In this document: positions 37,292 through 48,949 of the stretch, in pieces
How positions within the stretch are numbered: the first letter of the stretch is position 1
Layout: each line of letters begins with the position of its first letter
Assembly (NCBI GenBank): GCA_964016875.1
Contig: OZ024735.1
Span: forward strand, 11,269,338-11,333,337
DNA: 64,000 nucleotides
Source: Fallopia convolvulus
Taxonomy: Eukaryota; Streptophyta; Magnoliopsida; Caryophyllales; Polygonaceae
Direction: 5' to 3'
Position numbers and translations under genes: made by a program
Notes under the pieces: model-generated
What the model was told of the DNA's origin: nothing
Databases searched by the model: none
Seen by the model: the letters and a program-made list of their open reading frames with translations, nothing else

Positions 37292-38336
37292 AGAATTGTC
37301 CTAGCATGGTCACATTGATTTTGAACTTTATTCTTCTAGTCACATAAATGTTCCATATCCTACCATGAAGATAATCCTTTGTTTGTAGCCCCGTTCTAGC
37401 CTAAGCCTTTGTTTGAAACTCCTCAAAAATATTATTCCTAGCCTTATATGACTTGACCCTTATGGGATTGGACTTTAGAAGAGAGGTTTGGATTGTATTT
37501 GAAGAGTTGAGATTCTCTTGGGTTTAAGGGCAAAAGAATGGTGTTATGAATCATGTGGGTAGTGCATCTTTTTTGTACAAAAATGAAAAAAGAAAGAAAA
37601 GGAAGAAAGAAAATGTTGGAAATGTAAAGTGGAATAAAGCAAGGAGCTTAAGTGAAGAAAATGGTCCGACCGAGTTACAAGCAACATCGGGCCCGATGTC
37701 ATAAGAAAGTCGGTCCAAATGTAGAAAGTGTTGAAAATCCAACAAAAAGCATAAGAGCAAAGATGAAGTGGAATGTTAAGTGAAATTTTGGGTTGAAAGG
37801 AAAATGTTAAGTCTTTTGGGTGAGTGTGAAAGTAATTGTGGAATTTTGGTGAAGTTGGTGAGAGTTTAGGTTGTTCAATCCCCATTGAAAGCACCACAAG
37901 ACCAAATAATTCCCACCTTGAAACATACCAAAAGCCCCATTACAACCCGGTCGAATGGAACCTCATTGAGGACCTCCATTGAGCCAAGTTCGAAATTCTT
38001 TGTGTACTTTGCATTAGGCATCTCTAGGTGGAGGAATTGGTGATATTAGCTTCAATAGTAAAGTCTTTACTTGCATGATTTTTGAGCTTGAGTGTTCATT
38101 GCTAAACCCAAACACATGATGAGTGATACACATTCACATATCCCTAAAGTGAGGCTTAGTTGCATTAACTTTATTCCTTGGAACACTTAATCAGGTGTGA
38201 TGATGTAATCTTTCTTGAATATCGATCACTTGTGCTTAAAATGTGTTTTCATACGAGGCTTTACTTGAAGATTATGTTTCGGTCTTGCTTACATTGTTAT
38301 TGCTTGAGGACAAGCAAGTTTAAGTATGGGGTATTT

Positions 38337-39758
38337 TGATGTCTCTCTATTTGGTGGTGTTTTTATATGTGATTTCCTTTGTAAATATGTTTCTTTTTCC
38401 CCTTTTCTTGTGTGTTTTGTTCCTTTTTAGCTTAGTTCCCGTATTTCTATGAGATTCGGAGACTATGCGCATTTTATGTGTTTTGTAGGTAATTTGGCAT
38501 GGATCAAGGGGTCGTTTTGAAGGAGAGTCGAGACATGGAGCAAGGCCCGAGCTAAAGAGGGAAAGAGAGGAGCAAGCCATGAAGAAGAATAAGAGGAAAG
38601 CCAACAAGAGGAAGGTGGAACGAGGTTCGGACCGAGTTGCAACCAACCTCGGGCCCGACTTTGAAGTCTCCAACCTCGGACCGAGATGCACAGTAACTCG
38701 GGCCCGAGGTCCTCCGAGTCGGTCACCGAACTACTTGGGCTCCAAGGCACGAAATTGTGGACTTCCACTTTTGCCCCTCATTTAATCCATAAAAGGCCCT
38801 CTTGTCTTCTAAGAAGGGGTTCCCACACACACACAAAAAAAGGGGGCTCTCTCACAAAGGGGGGTTCCAAGGGAGCCAAGAGGATTCTTGGAGAGCAAGG
38901 AGGAAGGAGAGGACAAGGAGAAGAGAGAGAATCGGCCAAGGGAGAGGAAGATTGATAGGTTTGGTTGATAGATTAGCTTTGCTTTGTTTTGATCTTGTGG
39001 ATTTAGAAACCCTTGATTGGAATTTGTGGATTGCTTTTGATTTGAATGAAACTTTGCTTTGTTTTGAGATTGATGATGTTGATTGCTTTCCCTTTTGATT
39101 TGTTTGCTTTCTTTGTTTGCCACATGGAGTAGATCTCCTTGATCTTGGGTTATGGGGGAAAACCCTAGCTAGGTTTGGGCTAGAAACCCCAATTCCATAG
39201 CCTTGAGTGATTGATCTAAGGAACCCACTCTACATAGAGCTACAATTCCTTGCGAAAGTCGGGAATCAAGGCTTGAGATTGGCAAAGTAGCGAAAGTGAA
39301 CATGTGTCAATCTCAAGACCTTGCTTCGAAGGGGATTTCCCCAAAGATCGATGTGTAGAAGTGGTTGGAACGAGGGCGAAAGCACTCGATCCTAGTCCGA
39401 TCATCACTCATTGCTTGAATTGGGGTGGATAAGCCTTAATCTACTAGAGAAGGAACCCAAAAGCCCAAGATCTACTTTTAATCTTTGAAGTTCGACAAAC
39501 CCAGCTACCTCGGGCCCGACTTACCCTACGTTGGTCCCGACTTCCTCTTGTCGCCAACATCGGGCCCGACGTGACCTCTGTGTCGGTCCTGACTATTTTC
39601 TTTGTTTTCCTTTGTTTTATGCTCTCCCTTCTAGCTCCCTAGTATCTAGGAACATCGATCGAGTAGACTTCCCGAGTGTTCGACACCCACCACGTACTAC
39701 AACGGGGTCGGGTTATAAATTGTATCTCTTGACCCTCGCACACCGAGAGAGGTGATCA
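38337..39758 (+). repeat. 3' LTR of the Athila-like element
   Basis: It runs TGATGTCTCT to GGTGATCA, 1422 bp, followed by ACGGA. It lacks the 10 bp that extend the 5' copy around GTCCTCCG and has a shorter CA run. Other differences noticed are single bases. Confidence 0.95.
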
Positions 39759-39763
39759 ACGGA

Positions 39764-40910
39764 CATATATATAAAAGTCCCAGAAGGACTAAAACTGCCT
39801 GAGGCTGAAAATTATGGATCTCGACAAATATTTTCCATAAAACTAAGAAGGTCATTGTATGGATTAAAACAATCCGGACGAATGTGGTATAACCGCCTCA
39901 GTAAATACCTTATGAAAGAGGGATATAAGAATGATGTCATTTGTCCGTGTGTTTTCATCAAACGATCCGAAAATGGATTTGCTATTATTGAAGTCTATGT
40001 TGATGATTTGAACATCATCGGAACTTCAAATGAAATCCAAGATACTGCAAAATATTTGATGAATGAATTCGAGATGAAAGACCTTGGTAAAACAAAGTTT
40101 TGCCTTGGCTTACAAATTGAGCACCTAAAGGATGGAATTTTTATCCACCAATCTAACTATGTTGAGAATTTTTTTAAAAGATTTTATATGGACAAGGCAC
40201 ATCCTTGACCTCTCCTATGGATGTGCGATCTCTCAATGTTGAAAAGGATCAATTTCGTCCCCGAGAAGAGGATGAAGAAGTTCTTAGTCCTGATGAGGTG
40301 CCATATTTAAGTGCAATTGGCACTCTAATGTATTTGACTAACGATTCAAGACCAGATATTGCTTTTGCATTAAATTTGTTATCCAGATTTAGTTCTGCAC
40401 CCACTAGGAGGCATTGGAAAGGAGTTAAACATATATTCCGCTACCTCCAAGGTACACATGATCTTGGGTTATTCTACCGTAACCAAAAGGATGCTACTTT
40501 GGTCGGATATACAAATGTAGGGTACTTATCTGATCCACACAAAGCCAAGTCACAAAATGGTTATGTGTTTACATATGGGAGCACAACCATCTCATGAAAA
40601 TCAACAAAGCAAACGATGACAGCCACATCATCAAATCAAGTAGAATTGATTGCTTTGTATGAGGCAGGAAGAGAATGTGTAGCACTGCGGGCAATGATTC
40701 AATTTGTTCAAAAAGAATGTGGAATGAGTCCCATCACCACTAATCCAAAAATATTAGATAAAGACAACTCAGCATGCGTTGCTCAGATGAAGAAAGACTA
40801 TATCAAGGGAGACCGCACAAAACATATACTGCCAAAGTTTTTTCTCTACTCGTGAGCTGGAAGAAGCGGGACAAGTTGATGTCCAGCAAATTCGCTCAAA
40901 TGATAACTTG
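39764..40910 (+). pseudogene. copia pol, second part of RT and RNase H
   Basis: It resumes exactly where the Athila-like element interrupted it, reading IYIKVPEGLKLPEAENYG. Then come RRSLYGLKQSGRMWYNRL, the palm box VYVDDLNIIG (about 39997-40027), FEMKDLGKTKFCLGLQIE, and after a frame change at 40205 PYLSAIGTLMYLTNDSRPDI. The RNase H part starts VGYTNVGYL (D changed to N in the usual YSDAD/YTDAD position) and goes on through a stop at 40597 to SSNQVELIALYEAGRE and KHI. There are at least three breaks. Confidence 0.9.
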
Positions 40911-41287
40911 TTGATTTGTTCACAAAGTCAATGGTCCCCAAGAAATTTGGAGAATTGGTATCCAAGATTGGAATGTCTAAGCTTCGAGACATACATTGAA
41001 ATCAGGGGGAGCATATATTATAATCGTTGCACTCTTTTTCCCTTCGATCAGGTTTTTGTCCCACTGGGTTTTGCCTGACAAGGTTTTTAATGAGGCAACA
41101 TCAAAATATATAAGAGATTCAAGGTTGCATTCCTTGAAAGATGTTTGCTAAAGTGAGGGAATGAGTAGTTTACACATGTGTTGTACTCTTTTTCCCTTTA
41201 TGTTGGTTTTTATCCCACGGGATTTTTCCAATTGAAGATTTTTAACGAGGCAATACGTAAACTACAAGATGTACATCGAAGGGGGAG

Positions 41288-42409
41288 TGTTGTAAATACC
41301 TTACGTTAATGGTTGGATGTACATGACCCTTAAATTACTATTTCTCATTTAGAACACATAAAGCCCCTTTGAATTTAACTCTCCTATTCAAGTACAAGTT
41401 TGTAACAACATCCCTCTATTACATTATAAATAGAAATTTGTGTAAAGAAAAAAGAGGAATTGGCTGAAAACCACCCGTATAATATGACATATTTCACTTA
41501 ACCACCCGTATAAGAGGAATTGCCCTAATCTCTGCGAATCGGGATAGGAATTGGAATCGGCGGTGGAGAAGGCAGAGATCAGGACGCAGGAGAGGAGGTC
41601 GACTTCACGGCGCTAGGTTTGATCTCGTTCTTCAGCATATTAGGGTTTATAGAGGAATTGAGGCTAGATCTGATTGAGTTCTTCAGGTGCTAGGTATGAT
41701 TGAGTTCTTCACGGTGCTAGGTCTGATCTAGTGCCCCAATCTCAGATCCCTCAAATTCGGCCATTTCCACACACTCTGCAAAGCAATCGAATACCAGATC
41801 AACAGCCTCGCACTCTGCAAGTCCCTAGCCTCGCTCTCTATCAAGAACTCTACGGATTTGACCGATTCCAGGTTGATCGCAATCGAGTGAGGCTGCTCGG
41901 TCCTGGAAAAGCTCGAAATCCATGGCTGCAATAGAGTACCAATGAGAGGCTTCGGAACCTTAACCTGCCTGCTCCGAAAAATGCTTGTGCACTAGAGCTT
42001 CAATGGATGAAAACCCCTAACTTGTGGCTCTTTATACGAGTGTTATTTGGGATAGAAGTGGAATTAGGGTGATTTGGATGGAAGTGGGTAAATATGTGTC
42101 CATGTGGCAAGGTTAAAAAAAAACAATTGAAAATTGAGGTGCCATGTCACCATTTTTGGATGGAGTTTAACGGATCTAGGTTTTGGGTGGTTACATTTTA
42201 ACGGAGTCCTTAATATGGGTGATTTTTTATAATTATTGAAAATACAGGTGGTTAAGTGAAATATATCATATTATACGGGTGGTTTTCAGCCAATTCCTCA
42301 AGAAAAAAAATAATCATAAGAAGAAAAAAAAAAGTTTAAGAATACGGGTGGTTAAGCTCTCTCATTTCTATTATTTATATTGGGTTTAAATCTCACCAAT
42401 ATTACAACA
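41288..42409 (+). repeat. 3' LTR of the copia element, split by a MULE
   Basis: It starts TGTTGTAAATACC and ends ATTACAACA, with a TATA box at about 41422-41434. Without the Mutator-like insertion it is about 267 bp, close to the 280-bp 5' copy. It ends 95 bp before the ATG of the PPR gene and so lies in that gene's 5' region. Confidence 0.92.
41445..42308. mobile_element. Non-autonomous Mutator-like element (MULE)
   Basis: The element body is 41454-42299 (846 bp), flanked by the 9-bp duplication AAGAAAAAA (41445-41453, 42300-42308). Terminal inverted repeats of about 58 bp start GAGGAATTGGCTGAAAACCA on both ends and continue through ACCACCCGTATAATATGA with few mismatches. Nine-base duplications and long TIRs are the marks of MULEs. 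No transposase is present. The inside holds a GC-richer segment (about 41700-41960) with an open frame on each strand, which may be captured gene sequence; I do not recognise it. Confidence 0.92.
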
Positions 42410-42504
42410 TCAATCAATTACTCTACAAATTCGTTACTTGCACGACCGGAGTTTATTGACACATTAGGTTACGAACTAACAATTGGTTTACGCTTCAAAC
42501 ATGC

Positions 42505-44232
42505 ATGAATTACAAATCAGATATGCGAGTCCTCTTCGTAACAAGAAAAACCCAAACGAATCCCCTTCGATTCCTTTCCGCCCTGTCACTTTCCGTCAAC
42601 TCCATTTGCGAAAACCCTTTCAATCATGAAAGCAATTCATCTCGTCTCAATCTCAGTGATAGCGGTTGTGCTCGAGACTACCCGAAACCAGATGCATTCG
42701 CTTTGTTGCCGAGGATCAGGGCTTGCACTGATCAAGGCTGGGTCTGCCATGGAGAACAACTCCACTCCTATGCTTTGCGATCTGGGTTCCTATCTAACGT
42801 CTTCCTCTCCACTGCCTTGGTCAATTTTTATGTGAAATTAGTGTCAGTCCAATATGCACACAAGTTGTTCGATGAAATGCCTCATCCCAACGTTATAACG
42901 TGGAACACTATCATCACTGGCTGTGTACATTCACGGCAGCTCAATGAGGCTGTTCGGCTCTTCTTTGAGCTCAATAGAAGCGAGATCAGCCCCGATGCGT
43001 TCTCATACACCGCCACATTAACTGCCGTTGGCCGGTTATCTCTCTTGAAACTGGGCATGTCCATTCATTCACAGATTGTGAAACATGGGTTGGATTTGGT
43101 CACTTGTGTTGCGAATTGTTTGATTGATATGTATGGGAAGTGTGGTGCAGTAGAAGAGGCAGCTAATGCATTCAATAATTTGGTAGATAAGGATTTGATT
43201 TCCTGTAATTCAATCATTTCAGCTGCTATCAGAAGTCAGAGAATAGATCTTGCATGTAAATACTTCAATTCCATGGCTAATCCTGATACTATATCCTACA
43301 ATGCGCTAATCAATGGCCTTGCTCAATTCGGTACAATGGAGGATGCAATTCATCTTTTCAAGAGCACGCCATTAACCAACACTTGCTCGTGGAATGCAAT
43401 TATAACAGGGTATGTGAATCGAAACAGAGCCCCGGAATCACTAGACTTCTTCAAAACCATGCACAAAAAAGAGGTTGAAATGGACGAGTACACATTTTCA
43501 AGCATTTTGAGCGGGAGCGCACAACTTTCAGCTCTCACTTGGGGAATGTTGCTTCATTGTCTCATACTGAAAAGCGGGTTTGATTCATCAGTTGTGGTTG
43601 GAACCGCTTTAATAGACATGTACTCAAAATGTGGTCAGGTAGACAAGGCAGAGCTAGCTTTTGAGTCGTTGCCTAGCAAGAACATCATAACTTGGAACAC
43701 ACTCATCTCAGGGTTTGCACATAATGGTGAATCCAAAAAGTTGATCCAGCATTTGGAGAAGATGAAAAAGGTAAATGATCTCAAGCTTGATGAGATAACT
43801 CTTCTCAGTGTTCTAGCAGCTTGTGCACACAATCAAATGCCATTAGAGACGGCTTATGAGTGCTTTGTATCAATAATCAAAGAAAACAACATTCTTCCTA
43901 CGGTTGAACACTTGACTGCTATGATTAGGCTTATGGGGCAAAACGACGAGGTTTGGAGAGCTGAGAAAATGATAAATGAGTTGGGGTTCGGGTCTTGTGG
44001 ACCCGTTTGGAAGGCTTTGCTTGGTGCTTGTAGAGCTTGTGGGGATATGGAAGTTGCCAAGAAAGCTGCTGAAAAGATTATTCATTTGGGAGGTGACAGA
44101 GAGTTTGCTTATGTGGTATTGTCAAACGTTAATGCAGCCCGTGGAAGATGGGTCGAAGCGGGCGAGTTTAGGGAGATTATGAGAACCAATGGTATAGAGA
44201 AAGAGGCAGGCTTCAGTTGGATTGAGGTTTGA
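42505..44232 (+). CDS. Pentatricopeptide repeat (PPR) protein, At5g47460-like
   Basis: Intronless, 575 codons. The N-terminus is rich in R, S and T (from the second Met, MRVLFVTRKTQTNPLRFLSA), which suits import into mitochondria or plastids. PLS-type repeats run from about residue 60. Typical blocks are NVFLSTALVNFYVKL, ARKLF-like AHKLFDEMPHPNVITWNTII, CLIDMYGKCGAVEEA and TALIDMYSKCGQVDKAE. The end (VWKALLGACRACGDM, YVVLSNVNAARGRWVEAGEF, EAGFSWIEV) is the E/E+ region with no DYW domain. PPR proteins of this class bind organelle RNA, often at C-to-U editing sites; the target here is unknown. The layout recalls Arabidopsis At5g47460. An overlapping out-of-frame ATG lies at 42501, so the real start may be 42523. 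The gene is intact next to a nested transposon stack. Confidence 0.93.
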   Translation: MNYKSDMRVLFVTRKTQTNPLRFLSALSLSVNSICENPFNHESNSSRLNLSDSGCARDYPKPDAFALLPRIRACTDQGWVCHGEQLHSYALRSGFLSNVFLSTALVNFYVKLVSVQYAHKLFDEMPHPNVITWNTIITGCVHSRQLNEAVRLFFELNRSEISPDAFSYTATLTAVGRLSLLKLGMSIHSQIVKHGLDLVTCVANCLIDMYGKCGAVEEAANAFNNLVDKDLISCNSIISAAIRSQRIDLACKYFNSMANPDTISYNALINGLAQFGTMEDAIHLFKSTPLTNTCSWNAIITGYVNRNRAPESLDFFKTMHKKEVEMDEYTFSSILSGSAQLSALTWGMLLHCLILKSGFDSSVVVGTALIDMYSKCGQVDKAELAFESLPSKNIITWNTLISGFAHNGESKKLIQHLEKMKKVNDLKLDEITLLSVLAACAHNQMPLETAYECFVSIIKENNILPTVEHLTAMIRLMGQNDEVWRAEKMINELGFGSCGPVWKALLGACRACGDMEVAKKAAEKIIHLGGDREFAYVVLSNVNAARGRWVEAGEFREIMRTNGIEKEAGFSWIEV

Positions 44233-45284
44233 AGGCTATTTGACGACTTTGACTTGTTAATGTCTTGGGAAGGTATGAGTCATGTTCTCATTGGTTTTCC
44301 TTGAAACGGGATGAGGTGAGAAAAGCAAGAATACCCACATCTGTTCAGTGTTGTTTTAGGTTGGGTGGTTTGGATGTGTTAAGCATTATAAAGTGATTAA
44401 GTATTTTAGAATGCATGTATACGTGAGCTTGGACATGCCGATCTGTTACTCCATCTAATCCATGGCTTATTTATCAATTGAGCTTTCAAAACTCGCTAGG
44501 AACGAACCCCAAGTAACTTTCCTACGTCTGCAAATTTCCTTTCTTTCCCACTTTTCTATTTCAATTTGGTCCAAATTTACCCATTTATGCTAGTGCGCCA
44601 TGCCTTTCACATCAGTACCGCCGCTTGTTTGGTCACTTCTAGTTCAAAACAAGTTTGACAAAATCGCTACTTTGCAGTTCTCAAACTTGAGAAAATGAGC
44701 AATTACAGTAAATACACTATATTAGCTTACATTTTAAAAGTAGGGAAGGTTTTAGTATTATTTGGTGTTTTAGTCTAGCTCATTGTAATCTGATAGCTGG
44801 AGGGATTATATACATCAATCAACTATACGATTTTAACTAATTCTTGTGGGTTTGATACTGTAAAATTTTGAAATTAATCTTAAAAAAAAATAGAAAATAG
44901 AAAATGACTAATGCAGATCATTATCGGATGAAATGCAGAGGATCATCATTGATGCGGAATTGCGGAGAGAGATCAGAGAGGAGGAGAAAGAATGCATTTT
45001 GGGTCAAATAAAAGACATTTTCATTTATTCAATTATAATACTCACATGGGCTGCCAAACACTAGTACTAAACAAAATACATGCAAATATGCAATGTCAAC
45101 ACAATCCTGACCAATGCCAACAAAAATGTAAGGTCGATGGGAGAGCTACACTTGTTGGAGTTTAAACTTCTAGAACTATCTCTATACTAGCAAGAGAAGA
45201 GAGCAGGCAGTGAAAGAGATCAGCAACTGCTGTGTAATAAAAGTTTTAGTCGTCATGTTGGTGCAGTCATCAAGAATGGCTGTG
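44233..45284. other. Intergenic, PPR 3' flank to PTPA 3' end
   Basis: The two genes converge here. No frame or repeat is recognised; the sequence is AT-rich and holds the 3' untranslated regions of both genes. No clear polyadenylation signals were chosen. Confidence 0.5.
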
Positions 45285-47934
45285 CTATGGACGAGCACAC
45301 TGATACTCCCTGGAAGAGAGCACAAGAGAGAGAGAGAGAGAGAGCATTATTAAGTCAAGTTGAAAACTTGCTTCTTTGTGTAGTTCTAGCTTCTAGGTTA
45401 ACAAACATATCAACAACCAATGCCCCATATAAGATGCTTCAACGAGTATAAATCAGGCATTTCATAAACTCTGAAGTGAGCAAATTTAATTTGCATATGC
45501 ATATTCCAGCTACACAGGGAATAGTTACAGCTTACATGTAATATTTAACAAATTTTAAATCTATTCACATTTGTAGTACTCAGTGTGATTGCTCTACGCC
45601 AAGCAGGAAACAACAATCGAATAGGGCCAGAAAACAAATTCACATGCAAGACCAAGGGAGGGTTTTCAATTAATAAGCAAAGGTAAGTATTATATATTTT
45701 GTCGGGACTCTGCCCCCATGGTATCCACTATCCCTCAAACAGCATACATTTTGCAATTGAAATAATATAGTAATTATAAGGCGCCAAACCTAGCAATCAT
45801 ATAGTGTGTTCACTCTAGCACATTCGTGAATCAATTGTTAAATATTTTAGATAAACATTATTCATGATCCTCAACACAGTGGATTCGAACTGTTATCATT
45901 TGCACCACAACAAACATAACAATAAACCTGAAACAAAATGCAACTAAGAGGGAGAAAGGAAGAAGGGAAAGCTCTACAGCCAAAACTAAAGAGAGAGTTT
46001 TAGGAAATACCAAACTGAGAAAATATCAAGAGTGGTTGGAAGTCTCTAATCAAATACCTATAGCTTAAACTCTCAATTATATTGAAAGATAAGACGTTTT
46101 CTTAAAGTCTATGTGATGTGAAAACTAAGCCCAATAAAAATATGATGTAGATATTATTAATTGGGATAATCTGCAACATAAACATATCCAAGATACAAGT
46201 ACCATAAGAAAAAAAGTAAAATTACTACTCAATATACTTGTGTATTAATGAATGTGAAACCTAAATGCATTCCTTTAGCTATGATCCTTATCAAATGGGG
46301 CCGAAAATGTATCACCATATGGTTCCTTTAACTAATCCATATTAAAAGCCCATATGTAATGTTTATGGAAACAATAGAACCATGTTTATATTAGCCATTA
46401 CACAAAAACCAGAACCATGTTAAATTTTTGTATATCACAAAAACCAGAACCATGTTTATTATATTAGCCATTACAGTAATCTTAAAAGGTTAGCAACAAT
46501 TCAAACAGCTTTACCAACTTGAAGAACAAGTTCTTATACACAATATAACAAGAAATACTAACTTCCTACATATCAAGCAAAATACATGAAGCATCAATTA
46601 ATTAGTGACAGCAAAGGTGGAGAAATTATCTCGTAAGAAAGCACACATCAAGTTCTCACTATACAGGCATTCAGAAGGAGCAAGGTTCTATAAAAACAAG
46701 ACATTCAACTATATTTTAATTCTTTTAAAAATAAAATGAAGGGAAGGAAAACGTACCACTTGATAAGCCAACCAAACAAGAAATGCTGCATAATAGGAAA
46801 CTTCTCAAGAACCTCAGCTCTATACATCTTCCGCATCCCACTATTGACCTTATTCCAGTTGGGTACACCACTGATATCATCTAGCAAGGGCGAATGCTCG
46901 GCAAACAGACCCTTCTTCACCTTCTTTACAAAGACAATACACGAGAGATACATGTACTCGCTGGAGAAACTCTCAAGTATATCGTCATTGTGTATGGACT
47001 TGGGCTTCATGTACTTGTGATCGATCAACTGGGACGATCCAAAGATGAACGGGAGGAAGTGGTAATCATCCAGCCCCCAAACACCGTGTGAACCAGCAGG
47101 CTCAAGGTTATACGTCAGTTGCAGCTTCCTCATAAGCTCAAGATACTTGACGAAAACCCTAGTCACCACAGCATGATAATCCTCGTCCCTAATCAACCCT
47201 AACCTCGCCAGGCAATACAGCCAGGCAGCAAAATTCGTCTCGTGGCCAGTACCATAGTCAATCCTACTCGAATTCCCGAAACTATCAGTGAAATAAGGCG
47301 TGATCTCGACCGTAGCGGACCGGAGATCAGAATCGTCTTTGGAGAGGATGTCGAGCATCAAATGAACAGCGGAGTCAGTCATCCTACCATGCCAAACCCT
47401 AAAAGAGAGATTACCGTAACGAGAGGATTGAGCGGCGGGAGGAATCTCATCAATCCACTGGAGCAATTTGTCGAGCACCTGGAGAATAGACTGAACGGTA
47501 GAGGACACATGGCAGGGATCGGAGATCTTGCGGCCGCGAACAGAATCAGAGAGGGCGACGACGAAGCCGAGGAAGTTGCTGCCGGAGTCGGAGTTGACGA
47601 AGCTGAGGGCGTCGGCGGGGGAGGAGATACGCTTGGAGGGGGTTTGGAAGTGGAAGGGAGGGGAGACGGTGGAGATTTTCTCGGCCTGAGGTACGGGGGC
47701 GAGGATGATGGCTTGCTGAGCCTTGGCGGCGGTTTCAGGGGGGATGTTGACGGCGGGGAAGCGGATGGGGCGGTAGGTGGGTGGTGGAGGGGAGATCTCC
47801 GGGGAAGAGGTCGACAAGAGAGGCGGAGGCGGAGGAGTTGCGGTGGCGCCGCCGCATTTGAGGCAGGTGGAGGGTGGTGTTAGGGTTGTAAATTGTGGGA
47901 GTGAGGAGTCTGAATTTGGGTTTTCAGGTTGCAT
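45285..47934 (-). CDS. PTPA: PP2A activator (PTPA-type peptidyl-prolyl isomerase)
   Basis: There are two coding exons on the minus strand. Exon 1 is 47934-46757 and exon 2 is 45309-45285. The intron 46756-45310 (1447 bp) starts GTACGT and ends in a long CT tract plus TTCCAG. The join gives LIKW then EYQCARP and a stop, 400 residues in total. The first 70 residues are proline-rich. The PTPA domain follows, with DYGTGHETNFAAWLYCLARL, LMRKLQLTYNLEPAGSHGVW, GLDDYHFLPFIFGSSQL and EVLEKFPIMQHFLFGWLIKW. The family activates protein phosphatase 2A by helping load its metal ions and has prolyl isomerase activity. Domain and length are normal for plants, and the key motifs are complete. It converges with the PPR gene and is divergent from the tRNA gene. 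Confidence 0.95.
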
Positions 47935-47988
47935 TGTGGGGGGAGGAGAAAGTGAAGAATGGGCGTTTTCACTTTTCAGCGTGGAGCT

Positions 47989-48000
47989 GTATTTATATGG
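47989..48000 (-). promoter_or_regulatory. TATA box of the PTPA gene
   Basis: CCATATAAATAC on the minus strand lies about 55-65 bp before the PTPA ATG, a normal place for a plant TATA box with a short leader. Confidence 0.65.
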
Positions 48001-48087
48001 GGAGGATCAACGTCGGAAAGTTCGGTTGTGGTTTCGACCCGGTTTGTCATGATTTATTAGTGTCACCTTTTCACTAACACCAGCCGA

Positions 48088-48158
48088 GCCCCTATAGCTC
48101 AGTGGTAGAGCGTCAGTCTTGTAAACTGAAGGTCTGTAGTTCGATCCTGCATGGGGCA
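48088..48158 (+). tRNA. tRNA-Thr (UGU)
   Basis: 71 bp. The acceptor start GCCCC pairs with GGGGC. The D arm is GCTC-AGTGGTA-GAGC, and the anticodon arm is TCAGT-CTTGTAA-ACTGA with anticodon TGT. The T arm is TGTAG-TTCGATC-CTGCA, and the B box is GTTCGATCC. The inner two acceptor pairs are imperfect (the 3' strand is one base short of the standard seven), but the other arms are complete. There is no CCA in the DNA, as expected for a nuclear gene. It lies 154 bp from the PTPA start, on the opposite strand. Confidence 0.92.
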
Positions 48159-48167
48159 TTTTTTTTT
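48159..48167 (+). terminator. Pol III T-run terminator
   Basis: A run of T directly after the tRNA gene is the standard RNA polymerase III stop signal. Confidence 0.85.
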
Positions 48168-48644
48168 CGACGTACATGGTTTTGAACTATGATCTTTCTT
48201 TTGGAAAAACAGAATGTATATACTCCCCAAAATCCCAAAGGTATTTTTAACTAGGAGTATTATATTAAAATATTCATGGGTTCAGTGGAACCGACGGTTT
48301 AGCCAGTTCCGAGCCACCGGTTCCGAACAATCGGAATCGGCAGAACAACCAGTTGGTTCCCAACGTACTATTTTAATTGCCTATGTTCACAAAAACAGTC
48401 ATCCTAGATTCTTATCAGTTGAAAAGAAATTTGTTTAGTTTTTCCTCATTCAATCTTAGATTCTTATCATCTAAAATTCTCAATATAACATACATGTTAG
48501 CAACAATTAGACCTGACAAGGAGCATAAGTGGTTAAATTGCCTATGTTTTTGGTACAATCTCCTTGTACATGTTTGTATTTTTAAGGGCAGAAGACTAGG
48601 AAGAAGACCATTTCATTCTATTACTAGTGTCCCTCACCTCAAAC
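48168..48644. other. Spacer, nothing recognised
   Basis: A GC-richer patch with short repeated CCGGTTCCGAAC-like phrases (48285-48360) is the only texture. No gene or repeat family was assigned. Confidence 0.5.
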
Positions 48645-48870
48645 AATGGAAAGAATTAAATGGGTGAGGAGCCCAGTCGGGTTGGTTGGGCCTTGAGGGA
48701 AGAACCCCGAGGTCGGCGGTTCGACACCCACCGGTGACGAAACCAAAAACTTTAATTTCTCTAGAACTGTTTCAGTTCTCACCCGTTCAATGGTGCTCTA
48801 GGCTAGCCCAAGTAGTACTTGGGCTATCCTAAATCTTACCGAATCAAAAAAAAAATGGAAAGAATTAAAT
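48645..48870 (+). mobile_element. tRNA-derived SINE with perfect target duplication
   Basis: The body is 48662-48853 (192 bp). The 17-bp duplication AATGGAAAGAATTAAAT lies at 48645-48661 and 48854-48870 with no mismatch. The head has a pol III A-box-like AGCCCAGTCGGGTTGG (about 48670) and B-box GGTTCGACACCC (48718-48729). The 3' end is an A run. This is the full structure of a plant SINE. The perfect duplication indicates a fairly recent insertion. It needs LINE enzymes to move. Confidence 0.95.
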
Positions 48871-48949
48871 ATGGGGTTTTACTTTTGAATAAGGTAAAGA
48901 TTAGATGGAAACTAGGTTTCATCCTAGTGCATCTTTCAGATGAGAGCAC

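Noticed and set aside
42626..44182. Short frames overlapping the PPR gene on both strands
   Set aside because: They are out-of-frame shadows of an intact 575-codon gene.
47242..47883. 213-codon plus-strand frame rich in G, E and R
   Set aside because: It is the antisense of the PTPA first exon, whose proline-rich codons give an open reverse frame.
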